NCBI GenBank assembly: GCA_020049775.1
Contig: JAGVLO010000003.1
Span: forward strand, 186,001-250,000
Direction of reading: 5' to 3'
DNA: 64,000 bases
From: Alphaproteobacteria bacterium
Lineage (GTDB): Bacteria; Pseudomonadota; Alphaproteobacteria; Rickettsiales; SXRF01
A program made the translations under genes and the position numbers. The notes below the pieces were generated by a model. It was given only the letters and a program-made list of their open reading frames with translations. It ran no database searches and was not told the DNA's origin. Shown piece after piece: positions 56,389-64,000 of this stretch (positions are counted from its first letter, which is position 1; each line of letters opens with the position of its first letter).

Positions 56389-57132
56389 CTACATGTGGGG
56401 AAGCGCAACCACGTTCGCCCAGTATTTAATGGTGATATCGATGGCGCTGGAATATTCATCGAGTTCGACACTTTTCTGGATAAAGCCGCTGGCACCGCCG
56501 CTATAGGCCTCGCGCAATTCTTTTTTATGGATGCTGTTGGTGAGTACAATCACGGGTGTGTCCATGGTTTGCGGGTTTTTCTTGATGTATTTAAGTAGCT
56601 GCATCCCCGTAATCTTGGGCAACGATAAATCAAGCAGGACGATGTCCGGCGCGGGCTTTCCATACTTTTCCGTGTGATTGCGCAGGAAATCCTGCACCAT
56701 CTCCGCATCGTGAATGACATGCACATTGACTGGCTCGGATGAGCTGCTCATGGCTTTTTTAAATAAAATCACATCACCCGGGTTATCTTCGACCAGCAAT
56801 ATATTCAGTGGATCAGTGCGGGTGCGCTGGATGATGTTGCTGTCAATTGTGTCGCCAATTTCATCCTCCGTTGGTGCGCCTTCGTAAAAATATTCGGGTG
56901 GCACATTGAGAATTTTTGCGAACTGCAACAGCTTGCTCACCGAGACTTCACTGGAACCGTTTTCGTATTTCTGCATCTGCTGGTAGGAGAACCCCATCAT
57001 CTGCGCTAGCTGGGTCTGATTCATCTTGAGCAGCTTGCGCCGTTCCTTGATGCGCTGGCCAATATAGCTATAGACCATCTTCTGTTTTTTGACGTGGGGT
57101 GACAAATCACCACCAATAGCTGCTTGCGACAT
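56389..57132 (-). CDS. HTH (XRE)-receiver fusion protein
   Basis: A 247-aa protein of inverted design. The N-terminal Cro/CI-type HTH (about residues 22-85, with MNQTQLAQMMGFSYQQMQKY) is joined by an acidic linker to a receiver domain (about 108-235), with LLVEDNPGD, the Asp of IVLLDLSLP, T in VLTNS and K in FIQKSVELDEY. Receivers of this form (RcpA-like) pair with phytochrome-type kinases, like the one convergent with it. Phosphorylation should alter DNA binding by the N-terminal domain. Spacing suggests a two-component pair. Confidence 0.87.
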   Translation of the reverse strand: MSQAAIGGDLSPHVKKQKMVYSYIGQRIKERRKLLKMNQTQLAQMMGFSYQQMQKYENGSSEVSVSKLLQFAKILNVPPEYFYEGAPTEDEIGDTIDSNIIQRTRTDPLNILLVEDNPGDVILFKKAMSSSSEPVNVHVIHDAEMVQDFLRNHTEKYGKPAPDIVLLDLSLPKITGMQLLKYIKKNPQTMDTPVIVLTNSIHKKELREAYSGGASGFIQKSVELDEYSSAIDITIKYWANVVALPHM

Positions 57133-57722
57133 ATATATACACTCTAAGATTGTATTGTTATATTTTATGTGTGGTTTATACTATGTAATAACTATATATT
57201 AATGATTTATTTGTAGGCTTCCTTATAATTTAATATTATTAAATACAATCATAGATTGCATTATAAATACTCCATATAATTTGTAATATCAAGTAATTTT
57301 TCTCTTAATGGTTGCTATGGAGTATGGCTGTCAGGGGTCGGGGAGAGTATGTCAAAAATAATAAAAACAGCGCTAAAGAATGTTCGCTGCGCGGTGGTAA
57401 CGAGTGCTGTGCTTACTGGTTTGTGGCCGGGCAGCTTGATCAGGAATACAGGAATGTCGAGCGCTCAATTAATGATTTGCTGTCAGTTGAGGACAAAAAA
57501 GCGGTGTAATCGTTTTACGTCTATTCTCTGCATACTGTCGCCTATAACACCCCCTAATTTATTAATATTCGGGCGATTTGCCTATAAAAACACTGCATAA
57601 TAAACAATATATAACAGTTGGTTGTAATATTTTTATTCAGAAATCCTAGCCAAAACAAGATTTCTTTCGCCTTGGGGCGGCGCTGCGGCTAGAATCCATA
57701 GAAAAGAGTACGGGGAGAGACT
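57133..57722. other. intergenic region, strongly A+T-rich
   Basis: About 590 bases with many A/T runs. An 83-codon ORF at 57349 has a good Shine-Dalgarno sequence (GGGGAG, three bases before the ATG), but its composition is unlike a real protein and a different frame ends in the more protein-like ERSINDLLSVEDKKAV. It could be a decayed or frameshifted small gene. The left part should hold the promoter of the HTH-receiver gene. Confidence 0.4.
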
Positions 57723-58151
57723 ATGGAAGACGCAACATTTCTGGCGGAATATCTGGCCAGCAAGGCGCTGGTCAATGTGCGCCTTGACGATAAGCAGAAA
57801 GATAAAATTATTCCGGCGCTCAATGGATCGGTAGCGGTGTTCCGCGATGAGGCCTCCATGCAAAAAGCCGCAGAGCTGATGGGTCGCAAAGGGCCGGGCG
57901 ATGTCGATATTGATGGCACTTTTACCTTTGAATATCCCAAAAAAGGCGGCGGTACAGTCAGGTTGTTTGGCGTGCATTATGACAATGTAAAGCGCGACGA
58001 ACATAATAAGTCACTTGCGCCGACGCCTGCCGAGACCCTAGAGAAATCAGTACCTACCGTATCTGCCATTACTAAAGATGCGGGCGGACAGGAAGTAAAA
58101 GACGCGGTCGAAAAATTTCTGCGCGCACGGCAGACGCAAAAAGGCCAATAG
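57723..58151 (+). CDS. hypothetical protein
   Basis: A 142-aa soluble orphan. It starts MEDATFLAEYLASKALVNVR, has a central FTFEYPKKGGGTVRLFGVHY stretch that may be beta-sheet, and ends in a charged tail. There is GGGGAGAG in front of the start. No family is recognised. It is 63 bp ahead of the M16 peptidase on the same strand, so co-transcription is possible. Confidence 0.6.
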   Translation: MEDATFLAEYLASKALVNVRLDDKQKDKIIPALNGSVAVFRDEASMQKAAELMGRKGPGDVDIDGTFTFEYPKKGGGTVRLFGVHYDNVKRDEHNKSLAPTPAETLEKSVPTVSAITKDAGGQEVKDAVEKFLRARQTQKGQ

Positions 58152-58214
58152 CCTCAATATAACGGGAACGGGTTCATAGAAAATCCGGCCAGTATTGCAT
58201 AAACAGGGGATAGT

Positions 58215-59552
58215 ATGTCTTTCAGATGCACGACATTGCCTAACGGATTACATGTGGCAACTTATCACATGCCGCACGCAAAAACCGTTGCCACCGCGCT
58301 TAGCGTTGGTGTCGGCAGGCGCTATGAAAAAAAGCACGAAAAAGGCCTGTCGCACATGCTGGAACATATGCTGTTCAAGGGTACTAAGACCCGCAGTGCA
58401 TATGATATTGTACGCGGATTTGATGACGTCGGTGCTGACTATAATGCATATACCATGGTCGACCAGACGATGTACACGGCAATGGCACTTCCGGAATACA
58501 CAGAGACGATAGTCGATCTTATCAGCGATATGGTGCAAAACTCCACCTTTGAAGAAAAGGATCTTGTAAAGGAAAAAGAAGCAGTCATAGAAGAAATGAT
58601 GGGTGAGAAAGATGAGCCGGAAACCATCCTGTCAAATCATATGGGTGCACAAGCTTTCCCCAAGCAACCTATTGGTGCGTCCATTCTCGGTAGCGAGAAA
58701 AGCGTGCGTTCTTTCAAGCCGGATGATTTCCGGCGCTTCATGCAAAAGCACTACCGCACGGATAACATGGTGTTTTCGGCAGCTGGCAACATACAGCACG
58801 AAGACTTCGTTGCCATGGTGAGTAAATATTTTACGCAGGACTCAAAACCGGATATTGATTTACCCAAAGCGCCGCACGCAAAATTTGACCCTGCGGAATA
58901 CCATGGCGGCGGCAGGCGCGTTAAACGCGAACTTGAACAGACGCACCTGCTGATAGGCCTGCCTACGGTGTCGTTAAAATCTCCGGATTATCCGGCGTTG
59001 CGTGTGTATGCCAAGGTGCTAGGCGGCGGCATGTCTTCGCGCCTGTTCCAGGAAGTACGTGTAAAGCGTGGACTTGCTTATAATGTAAGTGCAAGTGTTA
59101 CCACTTATGATGAAATGAGTATGATAGAAATTTATTCTGCCGCTTCTCCGGAAAAAACGGCTGACCTGTCGCGCGTTGTGTGCGAGCAGATTGCCTCCAT
59201 GGCGGATGATATCAGCGATGCCGAATTGGAGCGCGCCAAACGCTTGCTGCGTACGGAAATTATTATAAATAGCTTGGATCCATCGGTGGTGGCGGAAGAT
59301 ATAGGTACACAGTTGCTGTATACCGGCGATTTCCAGACACCTGAGCAGAAAATAGCAGATGTCAGTAAAGTTACCAAGGAAGACGTGCAGAAGCTTGCTG
59401 AGGACATATTAAAAGGTCGTCCCACAATTGCCAGTGTGGGTGAGGACAATAAAGTGCTTCCCTATAGGGAGCTCAAGCATCTGCTGCAAAAGAAAAAGCC
59501 GCATCCCCGCATCAACGATAGCGGTGATAAAAAAGCACAAGGGCTGGGCTAG
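58215..59552 (+). CDS. M16-family zinc peptidase (processing-peptidase-like)
   Basis: A 445-aa pitrilysin-family enzyme with the inverted zinc motif HMLEHMLFKG (HxxEH) and the downstream Glu in EKEAVIEEMMGEKDE. The Gly-rich loop is GGGMSSRLFQEVR. It is closest to alphaproteobacterial relatives of mitochondrial processing peptidase, which digest signal peptides or small proteins. It starts about 60 bp after the orphan gene. Confidence 0.93.
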   Translation: MSFRCTTLPNGLHVATYHMPHAKTVATALSVGVGRRYEKKHEKGLSHMLEHMLFKGTKTRSAYDIVRGFDDVGADYNAYTMVDQTMYTAMALPEYTETIVDLISDMVQNSTFEEKDLVKEKEAVIEEMMGEKDEPETILSNHMGAQAFPKQPIGASILGSEKSVRSFKPDDFRRFMQKHYRTDNMVFSAAGNIQHEDFVAMVSKYFTQDSKPDIDLPKAPHAKFDPAEYHGGGRRVKRELEQTHLLIGLPTVSLKSPDYPALRVYAKVLGGGMSSRLFQEVRVKRGLAYNVSASVTTYDEMSMIEIYSAASPEKTADLSRVVCEQIASMADDISDAELERAKRLLRTEIIINSLDPSVVAEDIGTQLLYTGDFQTPEQKIADVSKVTKEDVQKLAEDILKGRPTIASVGEDNKVLPYRELKHLLQKKKPHPRINDSGDKKAQGLG

Positions 59553-59665
59553 GAAATAAAATACATATAAAAAACAGCCTATTGACGCATTTTTGATTTA
59601 TTTACAAATATTAACTATAGTCGCTATAATACCTGAAACACTTACCGCTGCGGAAGGCATGGTAT

Positions 59666-60976
59666 ATGGCGGGTTGGCGAACCAATCTGAAGGACTATTA
59701 CGAGTCGGTGCGTAAGGAGTTTCCTGTTAATCCGGGGGCGGCTGATAATGTCAGCATTCTTGTGCCGCTGCATATGGTGCCGAATTCGGAAATGCTGGCC
59801 GAGGCACTCAATAAAATTGCCCCGATTGTGGTAATACCCAAAAGCTCGCAGCGTGACGACAAAACCTATCAGGCTATCCGCTCGCGCTTTGCGATGGCAG
59901 ATATAGAAAAACTTCCCAAGGCAAAAGCGATGGCGCAGCAGCTCGCAGCGCACGAGCATGAATTTTCGTTCCGTGACGCGTTGCATGACGAAGAGCTGAT
60001 GCGTGAATTCATCGACACCTATGTGCCAGCGGGCAATAAAATATTGCTGCTGGATATTGGTGGCTATTATGCGCCTACATTGCCGAAATTGCTGAAAAAT
60101 CCTAAATATGCCGACCGGATTATTGGTGTGTCGGAAGGTACGGCCAACGGCGTGAATGGCGATACAGACACCGTTGGCTACAGGAATATTGCCGAACAGC
60201 TTCCCATACCGGTGATGACGCGTGCGTTTGACGCAACCAAACAACCGGAGAATTTAAGTGTCGGGCTTGGTTGCGTGGATGCAGTGAATGCCATCAAAAC
60301 ACGTTTGACAGACAGCGCGCTGACGCATACCGACAAGGTAGGGTTGATTGGTTTTGGTCCTGTCGGCGAGCATATTGCGCGCAGCCTGAAATCACGCGGG
60401 ATTGACGTGCTGGTCTATGATACCAATCCGGCGGCGCTGGCGCGCGCATTCATGACTGGGTGTAAAGTCACCAAAGACCGCGACGCATTGCTGAAAAATT
60501 CCGACGTGCTGTTTCTTGCCACAGGTAACAAAGCCATCACGCAGGAAGACCTGCCAAAATTAAAGGACTACGCCTTTCTTGCCTGTGTGACCTCAGCCGA
60601 TAAGGAAATCGGCGGGTTCAATAATTTCTCTGATATGAAGCACCGCGACATCATGATTGACGGGCGCCTTGCAAACCGTGAGTTTGACGTCGGCGGCAAG
60701 AAAATAAACCTGATGATGAACGGCAAGGCAGTGAATTTCTGGATGGGCGCAGGCTCTGCGCACAGCGCATTATACCTTGCGCTCGGCAGCTGGATTCCGC
60801 ATGCGTCAAAGCTGCTCAATGATGGTGATGCCATGAAAGCGGAAGTGCAAAAGAATCTTGCGGCGGGCATCCCGAATCAGGTGAAGGAAATGGACAAGGC
60901 AACCGTTACCAAAGTAATCAACCTGTGGCTTGACCATTACGGCGAGCTGGTCAAGGACGCACCGCACCGCGGCTGA
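59666..60976 (+). CDS. S-adenosylhomocysteinase-like NAD-binding protein
   Basis: A 436-aa protein whose middle and C-terminus match S-adenosylhomocysteine hydrolase: the catalytic Glu region GVSEGTANGV, the NAD motif LIGFGPVGEHIARSLKSRG with the acidic YDTNP, then FLATGNKAITQEDL. The first 130 residues are divergent and the last part lacks the C-terminal Lys-Tyr tail of true SAHH. It may cleave or oxidise a related thioether, or act as a regulatory paralogue. It stands alone after a 110-bp A+T-rich gap. Confidence 0.75.
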   Translation: MAGWRTNLKDYYESVRKEFPVNPGAADNVSILVPLHMVPNSEMLAEALNKIAPIVVIPKSSQRDDKTYQAIRSRFAMADIEKLPKAKAMAQQLAAHEHEFSFRDALHDEELMREFIDTYVPAGNKILLLDIGGYYAPTLPKLLKNPKYADRIIGVSEGTANGVNGDTDTVGYRNIAEQLPIPVMTRAFDATKQPENLSVGLGCVDAVNAIKTRLTDSALTHTDKVGLIGFGPVGEHIARSLKSRGIDVLVYDTNPAALARAFMTGCKVTKDRDALLKNSDVLFLATGNKAITQEDLPKLKDYAFLACVTSADKEIGGFNNFSDMKHRDIMIDGRLANREFDVGGKKINLMMNGKAVNFWMGAGSAHSALYLALGSWIPHASKLLNDGDAMKAEVQKNLAAGIPNQVKEMDKATVTKVINLWLDHYGELVKDAPHRG

Positions 60977-60983
60977 CAAGGCA

Positions 60984-61940
60984 TTACTGCTTCGGGTGTT
61001 TCAGCATGAAATCAAGAATTTCTTTTGATGCAGACATCTCGGTGGAGGGCTTTTCACTGCTACGATAAGCTTTGCCACCTGGCCATGAATGTCCTCCGTC
61101 TTGCACAGTAAATACGGATACGCCGGTTCCGGCAATGCATTCACTATATTCATCTTTCTGGATTTTCCCGTTTTCACTTCGTGCTGCCGGAGTTGAACAA
61201 TTATTATGGCGTGTCCAGAAATCCACGGCATGTGATACAGGCTTATCCACACGCGGGTGCCGTTTATCAGCCTGATCGGGACCTTGGCCGCCATTATAGG
61301 GTACATGGGTGTCGGCGGTGCCGTGTATAATCATCACCGAAAGTGGCTGCGGCGGACTACAACTAATATTAAGCGCTCCTGCAACGCTGGCAATGCCTGA
61401 GAATATATCCGGCATTTCGCAGCCAAGGCGGTAGCTCATCATGGCGCCGTTGGAAAAACCGGCGGCAAAGACGCGCGACTTGTCAATGCTGTATTGGCGT
61501 TTGATGTCATTGACTACGGCGCGAATAAAACCAACATCGTCTATTTTCTTTTCCATGGCGCTGCCGCAGCATGCTCCGGCGTTCCATGTCAGCAAGAAAT
61601 TATCAAAAGGCCCTGTGCCATTGGGATAGGCAACAATCACATTTTTTTCGCCGGCATAGCTATTCATGGGTGTCATCGTGTCTATGGTCTGTTTGGCATT
61701 ACCGCCACCGCCATGAAGCATCAGTATCAGAGGTGCATTCTGCTCCGGCTTGTAATTGTCGGGTACAAAAAGCAGGTACGAACGTTCGAGACCATCGTGG
61801 GTGATGATATATTCTTTAGGAGAAATATCGCGCTGCAGCCGTTCCTTTATGCGTTCGCGCAGCGTCTGGGCATGAACAAGTGACGGAAGCAGGATGCATA
61901 ATACAGGCACAAGCCAGAGAGATTTTGCTAAACGTCTCAT
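60984..61940 (-). CDS. secreted PHB-depolymerase-family esterase (LpqC-like)
   Basis: A 318-aa alpha/beta hydrolase with a signal peptide (LWLVPVLCILLPSLVHA). The oxyanion HGGGGN and nucleophile elbow GFSNGAMMSYR are present, IHGTADTHVPY supplies the Asp, and GGHSWPGG the His. Family members cleave short-chain esters such as polyhydroxybutyrate oligomers or feruloyl/acetyl groups of xylan. It lies between a convergent SAHH-like gene and the E1 gene, five bases from the latter. Confidence 0.88.
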   Translation of the reverse strand: MRRLAKSLWLVPVLCILLPSLVHAQTLRERIKERLQRDISPKEYIITHDGLERSYLLFVPDNYKPEQNAPLILMLHGGGGNAKQTIDTMTPMNSYAGEKNVIVAYPNGTGPFDNFLLTWNAGACCGSAMEKKIDDVGFIRAVVNDIKRQYSIDKSRVFAAGFSNGAMMSYRLGCEMPDIFSGIASVAGALNISCSPPQPLSVMIIHGTADTHVPYNGGQGPDQADKRHPRVDKPVSHAVDFWTRHNNCSTPAARSENGKIQKDEYSECIAGTGVSVFTVQDGGHSWPGGKAYRSSEKPSTEMSASKEILDFMLKHPKQ

Positions 61941-61945
61941 ATAGC

Positions 61946-64000
61946 TTAGGCGCTTTTCTTTTGGGATGTCTGGCCGCTAAGTAAATCCAGCGCGGCTTCT
62001 ATGATGCTGGCCTTGCCGGGCAGGGTAATGGTGGCAGCGCGCCCAAGCGGGATAAAACAATCCTCGGCGGCGATGCGTTTGATTTTCGGCGGATTAGGAA
62101 TTTTCTCGTGCAGGCGCGTAAACAGTGTTTCGCTCAGCGATCCGGTGATGCGGCACTCATCGACAATTAACACATGTGAACACGGCCTCACTGCCTCGAT
62201 GATGGCCGCTTCCGGCAGTGGCGATAGCCAGCGCATATCGACAATGCGTAGTTTTATATTGTGTTGTTCGGTCAGCACTTTTTCCGCCTGCCGCGATAGG
62301 TAATAGCCGTTGCCGTAGGTGAGGATGCATAGTTCCTTGCCATCGCCATGCTGCGCCACTTCACCAAAACGCACCGGTTTTTTCAGCGCGCTTTCATAAT
62401 CAAAACACCAGAGATTGTCTTTTGCTTCATGCAGGTCGCGCATGGCATAAAGTGCAATCGGCTCAAGGAACACGACCACACGCTGTTCCTCACGCGCAAG
62501 GCGCACGCACTCGCGCAGCATGCCCGCGGCTTCCGCGCCGTTGCTTGGGCAGGCAAGGATGACGCCCGGAATATCGCGGATGACGGCTACGCTGTTGTCA
62601 TTGTGGAAATGGCCGCCGAAGCCGCGCTGGTAGGCCAGTCCTGCGATGCGTATGACCATTGGGTTGGTAAACTGCCCCTGCGAGAAAAAGCTTAAGGTAG
62701 AGGCTTCGCCGCGCAGCTGGTCTTCGGCATTATGCAGGTACGCGAGGAACTGGATTTCAGGAATCGGCAGCAAATCATTATGCGCCATGCCGATGGAAAG
62801 CCCAAGGATGGTCTGTTCATCGAGCAGCGTGTTGATGACGCGGTGGCCGCCGAAGCGCGCATGCAGCTTGCTGGTGACGGAATACACACCGCCCTTGGGC
62901 CCGATATCCTCGCCGCACAGCACGACATTGTCATTCTCCAGCATCAGGTCGGCCAATGCCCAGTTGATGAGCCGTGCCATGGTGTTGGGGCGGGCGAGCG
63001 CGGTCATATCGTCCCTGAACAAATTCTTGCGCTCGTCTGCGCTGGGCTTGCGCGCTGCTGCGCCCTGTTTTTTCGGCGGGATGATGCTGGCCATCACATC
63101 TTTTGCAGTGGAGAGTTTGGGGCGTTTGATGGCTTCTTCGGCGACTTCGGCTACATTGCGCGCGATATGTTCATAGCGCATGATGATTTTTTCTGGCGTC
63201 AGTACGCCGTGGTCGAGCAGCAGGCGCGCCGAATAGAGCAGGGGATCATGCGCTTCGGTGGCCTCGATTTCCTGATCGCTTAAATACGTGTGTTGGGCGT
63301 CGGCACCGGCATGACCCATCAGGCGGATGCAGCCCATATGCAGGAAGGCAGGCAGACGCTGCTTGCGCACGAAAGCTTCCACTTCACGCGCTGTGCGGTA
63401 GGTGTCAACGATGTCCAGCCCGTTGCAATAAAAATAACGTATGCCAGGTTTGGCATTCATGCTGGCATGTACCCAGCCTTCCGGCGTGGGGGTGGAAATG
63501 CCGATACCGTTATCTTCACAAATCAATACCAGCGGCAGGTGCATTTTCTGGTAGCCCATCCAGCTGGTGGTGTTAACCGCGCCTTGCGCGGTGGAATGGT
63601 TGAGCGACGCGTCGCCGAAGCTGCACAGGATAATACCGTCGGCGGGAAGTACACCTTCGTGTTTGCGGCGCTTGTTCAGGCTGATGCTGGTGGCCGCACC
63701 CACGGCCTTGGGCAGGTGTGAGGCGATGGTACTGGTTTGCGGCGGTATGAAAAGCGGCCTGCTGCCCAGCACCTTGTGGCGGCCGCCGGAGATGGGGTCT
63801 TCTTTCGAGGCGGCGAAGCTAAGCAGCATGTCCCATAGCACGTCTGTGCCGGGCAGGGCCTTAGAGCGCTGTATCATGAATGCGCCGTCGCGGTAATGCA
63901 GGAAGGCCATGTCGCTGACGCGGAAGGCGGCGGCAATGGCGGCGTTTCCTTCATGGCCGGCGCTTCCAATGGTATAAAAGCTTTCACCACGCGCCTGCAA
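61946..64000 (-). CDS. fused 2-oxoacid dehydrogenase E1 (alpha+beta), cut by right edge
   Basis: At least 684 aa; the frame is open past 64000. The first half is E1-alpha: thiamine motif SFGDASLNHSTAQGAVN with LICEDNGIGIS. The second half (from about residue 330) is E1-beta: NVVLCGEDIGPKGGVYSVTS, DEQTILGLSIGMA and GFGGHFHNDNS. Alpha and beta on one chain is the arrangement of some branched-chain or pyruvate dehydrogenases of alphaproteobacteria and others. E2 and E3 genes may lie beyond the window. The substrate (pyruvate or branched-chain 2-oxoacid) cannot be fixed from the sequence. Confidence 0.88.
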   Translation of the reverse strand: MQARGESFYTIGSAGHEGNAAIAAAFRVSDMAFLHYRDGAFMIQRSKALPGTDVLWDMLLSFAASKEDPISGGRHKVLGSRPLFIPPQTSTIASHLPKAVGAATSISLNKRRKHEGVLPADGIILCSFGDASLNHSTAQGAVNTTSWMGYQKMHLPLVLICEDNGIGISTPTPEGWVHASMNAKPGIRYFYCNGLDIVDTYRTAREVEAFVRKQRLPAFLHMGCIRLMGHAGADAQHTYLSDQEIEATEAHDPLLYSARLLLDHGVLTPEKIIMRYEHIARNVAEVAEEAIKRPKLSTAKDVMASIIPPKKQGAAARKPSADERKNLFRDDMTALARPNTMARLINWALADLMLENDNVVLCGEDIGPKGGVYSVTSKLHARFGGHRVINTLLDEQTILGLSIGMAHNDLLPIPEIQFLAYLHNAEDQLRGEASTLSFFSQGQFTNPMVIRIAGLAYQRGFGGHFHNDNSVAVIRDIPGVILACPSNGAEAAGMLRECVRLAREEQRVVVFLEPIALYAMRDLHEAKDNLWCFDYESALKKPVRFGEVAQHGDGKELCILTYGNGYYLSRQAEKVLTEQHNIKLRIVDMRWLSPLPEAAIIEAVRPCSHVLIVDECRITGSLSETLFTRLHEKIPNPPKIKRIAAEDCFIPLGRAATITLPGKASIIEAALDLLSGQTSQKKSA

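Overview
The window looks like a chromosomal segment of an alphaproteobacterium of moderate GC content. The evidence is the aa3-type cytochrome oxidase cluster (coxB, coxA, ctaB, two tiny membrane ORFs, ctaG, coxC, DUF983), the lgt-midA-pgeF run, a fused malic enzyme and single-domain cold-shock and M16 processing-peptidase-like proteins. Several orphan proteins prevent a more exact placement. No rRNA, CRISPR array or complete insertion sequence was seen.

Layout. 1-5600 is the right end of an A+T-rich integrated island. It holds a C5 DNA methyltransferase (cut by the left edge), a convergent HNH endonuclease, a GNAT-like ORF, a tRNA-Lys(CTT) gene split by a 232-nt group I intron, a small conserved hypothetical gene behind an SD-masking inverted repeat, and a tyrosine integrase. 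The island ends at a displaced 3' fragment of a second tRNA-Lys(CTT), the probable attR. 5.6-8.9 kb: cold-shock gene, Kef-type antiporter, small orphans. 9-13.7 kb: sugar and envelope genes (GT39-like transferase, two nucleotide-sugar SDRs, an IMPase-like phosphatase). 13.7-20.7 kb: ALDH7-type dehydrogenase, a cysteine-repeat lipoprotein, astB and an AstE-like gene starting back to back, an SDR, LOG. 20.7-31.5 kb: O-methyltransferase, recJ, cysTWA, pgsA, and on the minus strand lgt-midA-pgeF-ilvE. 31.7-39.1 kb: tldD and the oxidase operon. 39.1-48.3 kb: maeB, MAPEG, mutS, dut, an Rrf2 regulator, cysK and moeB, with a shared palindromic motif on both sides of cysK.

48.4-53.3 kb: a clear cobalamin riboswitch sits directly in front of an orphan 452-aa protein, a small exported protein and a secreted phosphoesterase, followed on the other strand by a possible 2H phosphoesterase. 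53.3-57.1 kb is a signalling cluster. It encodes STAS, receiver-PP2C phosphatase and HATPase anti-sigma-like proteins (a partner-switching module), a soluble histidine kinase and an HTH-receiver fusion. The phosphatase gene carries an exact 10-bp tandem duplication that separates a plausible ATG start from the receiver domain. 57.7-64 kb: an orphan, an M16 peptidase, an S-adenosylhomocysteinase-like protein, a secreted PHB-depolymerase-family esterase and a fused 2-oxoacid dehydrogenase E1 cut by the right edge.

The strongest leads are the intron-split tRNA-Lys in the island, the B12 riboswitch over an orphan operon, and the partner-switching cluster with its duplication.
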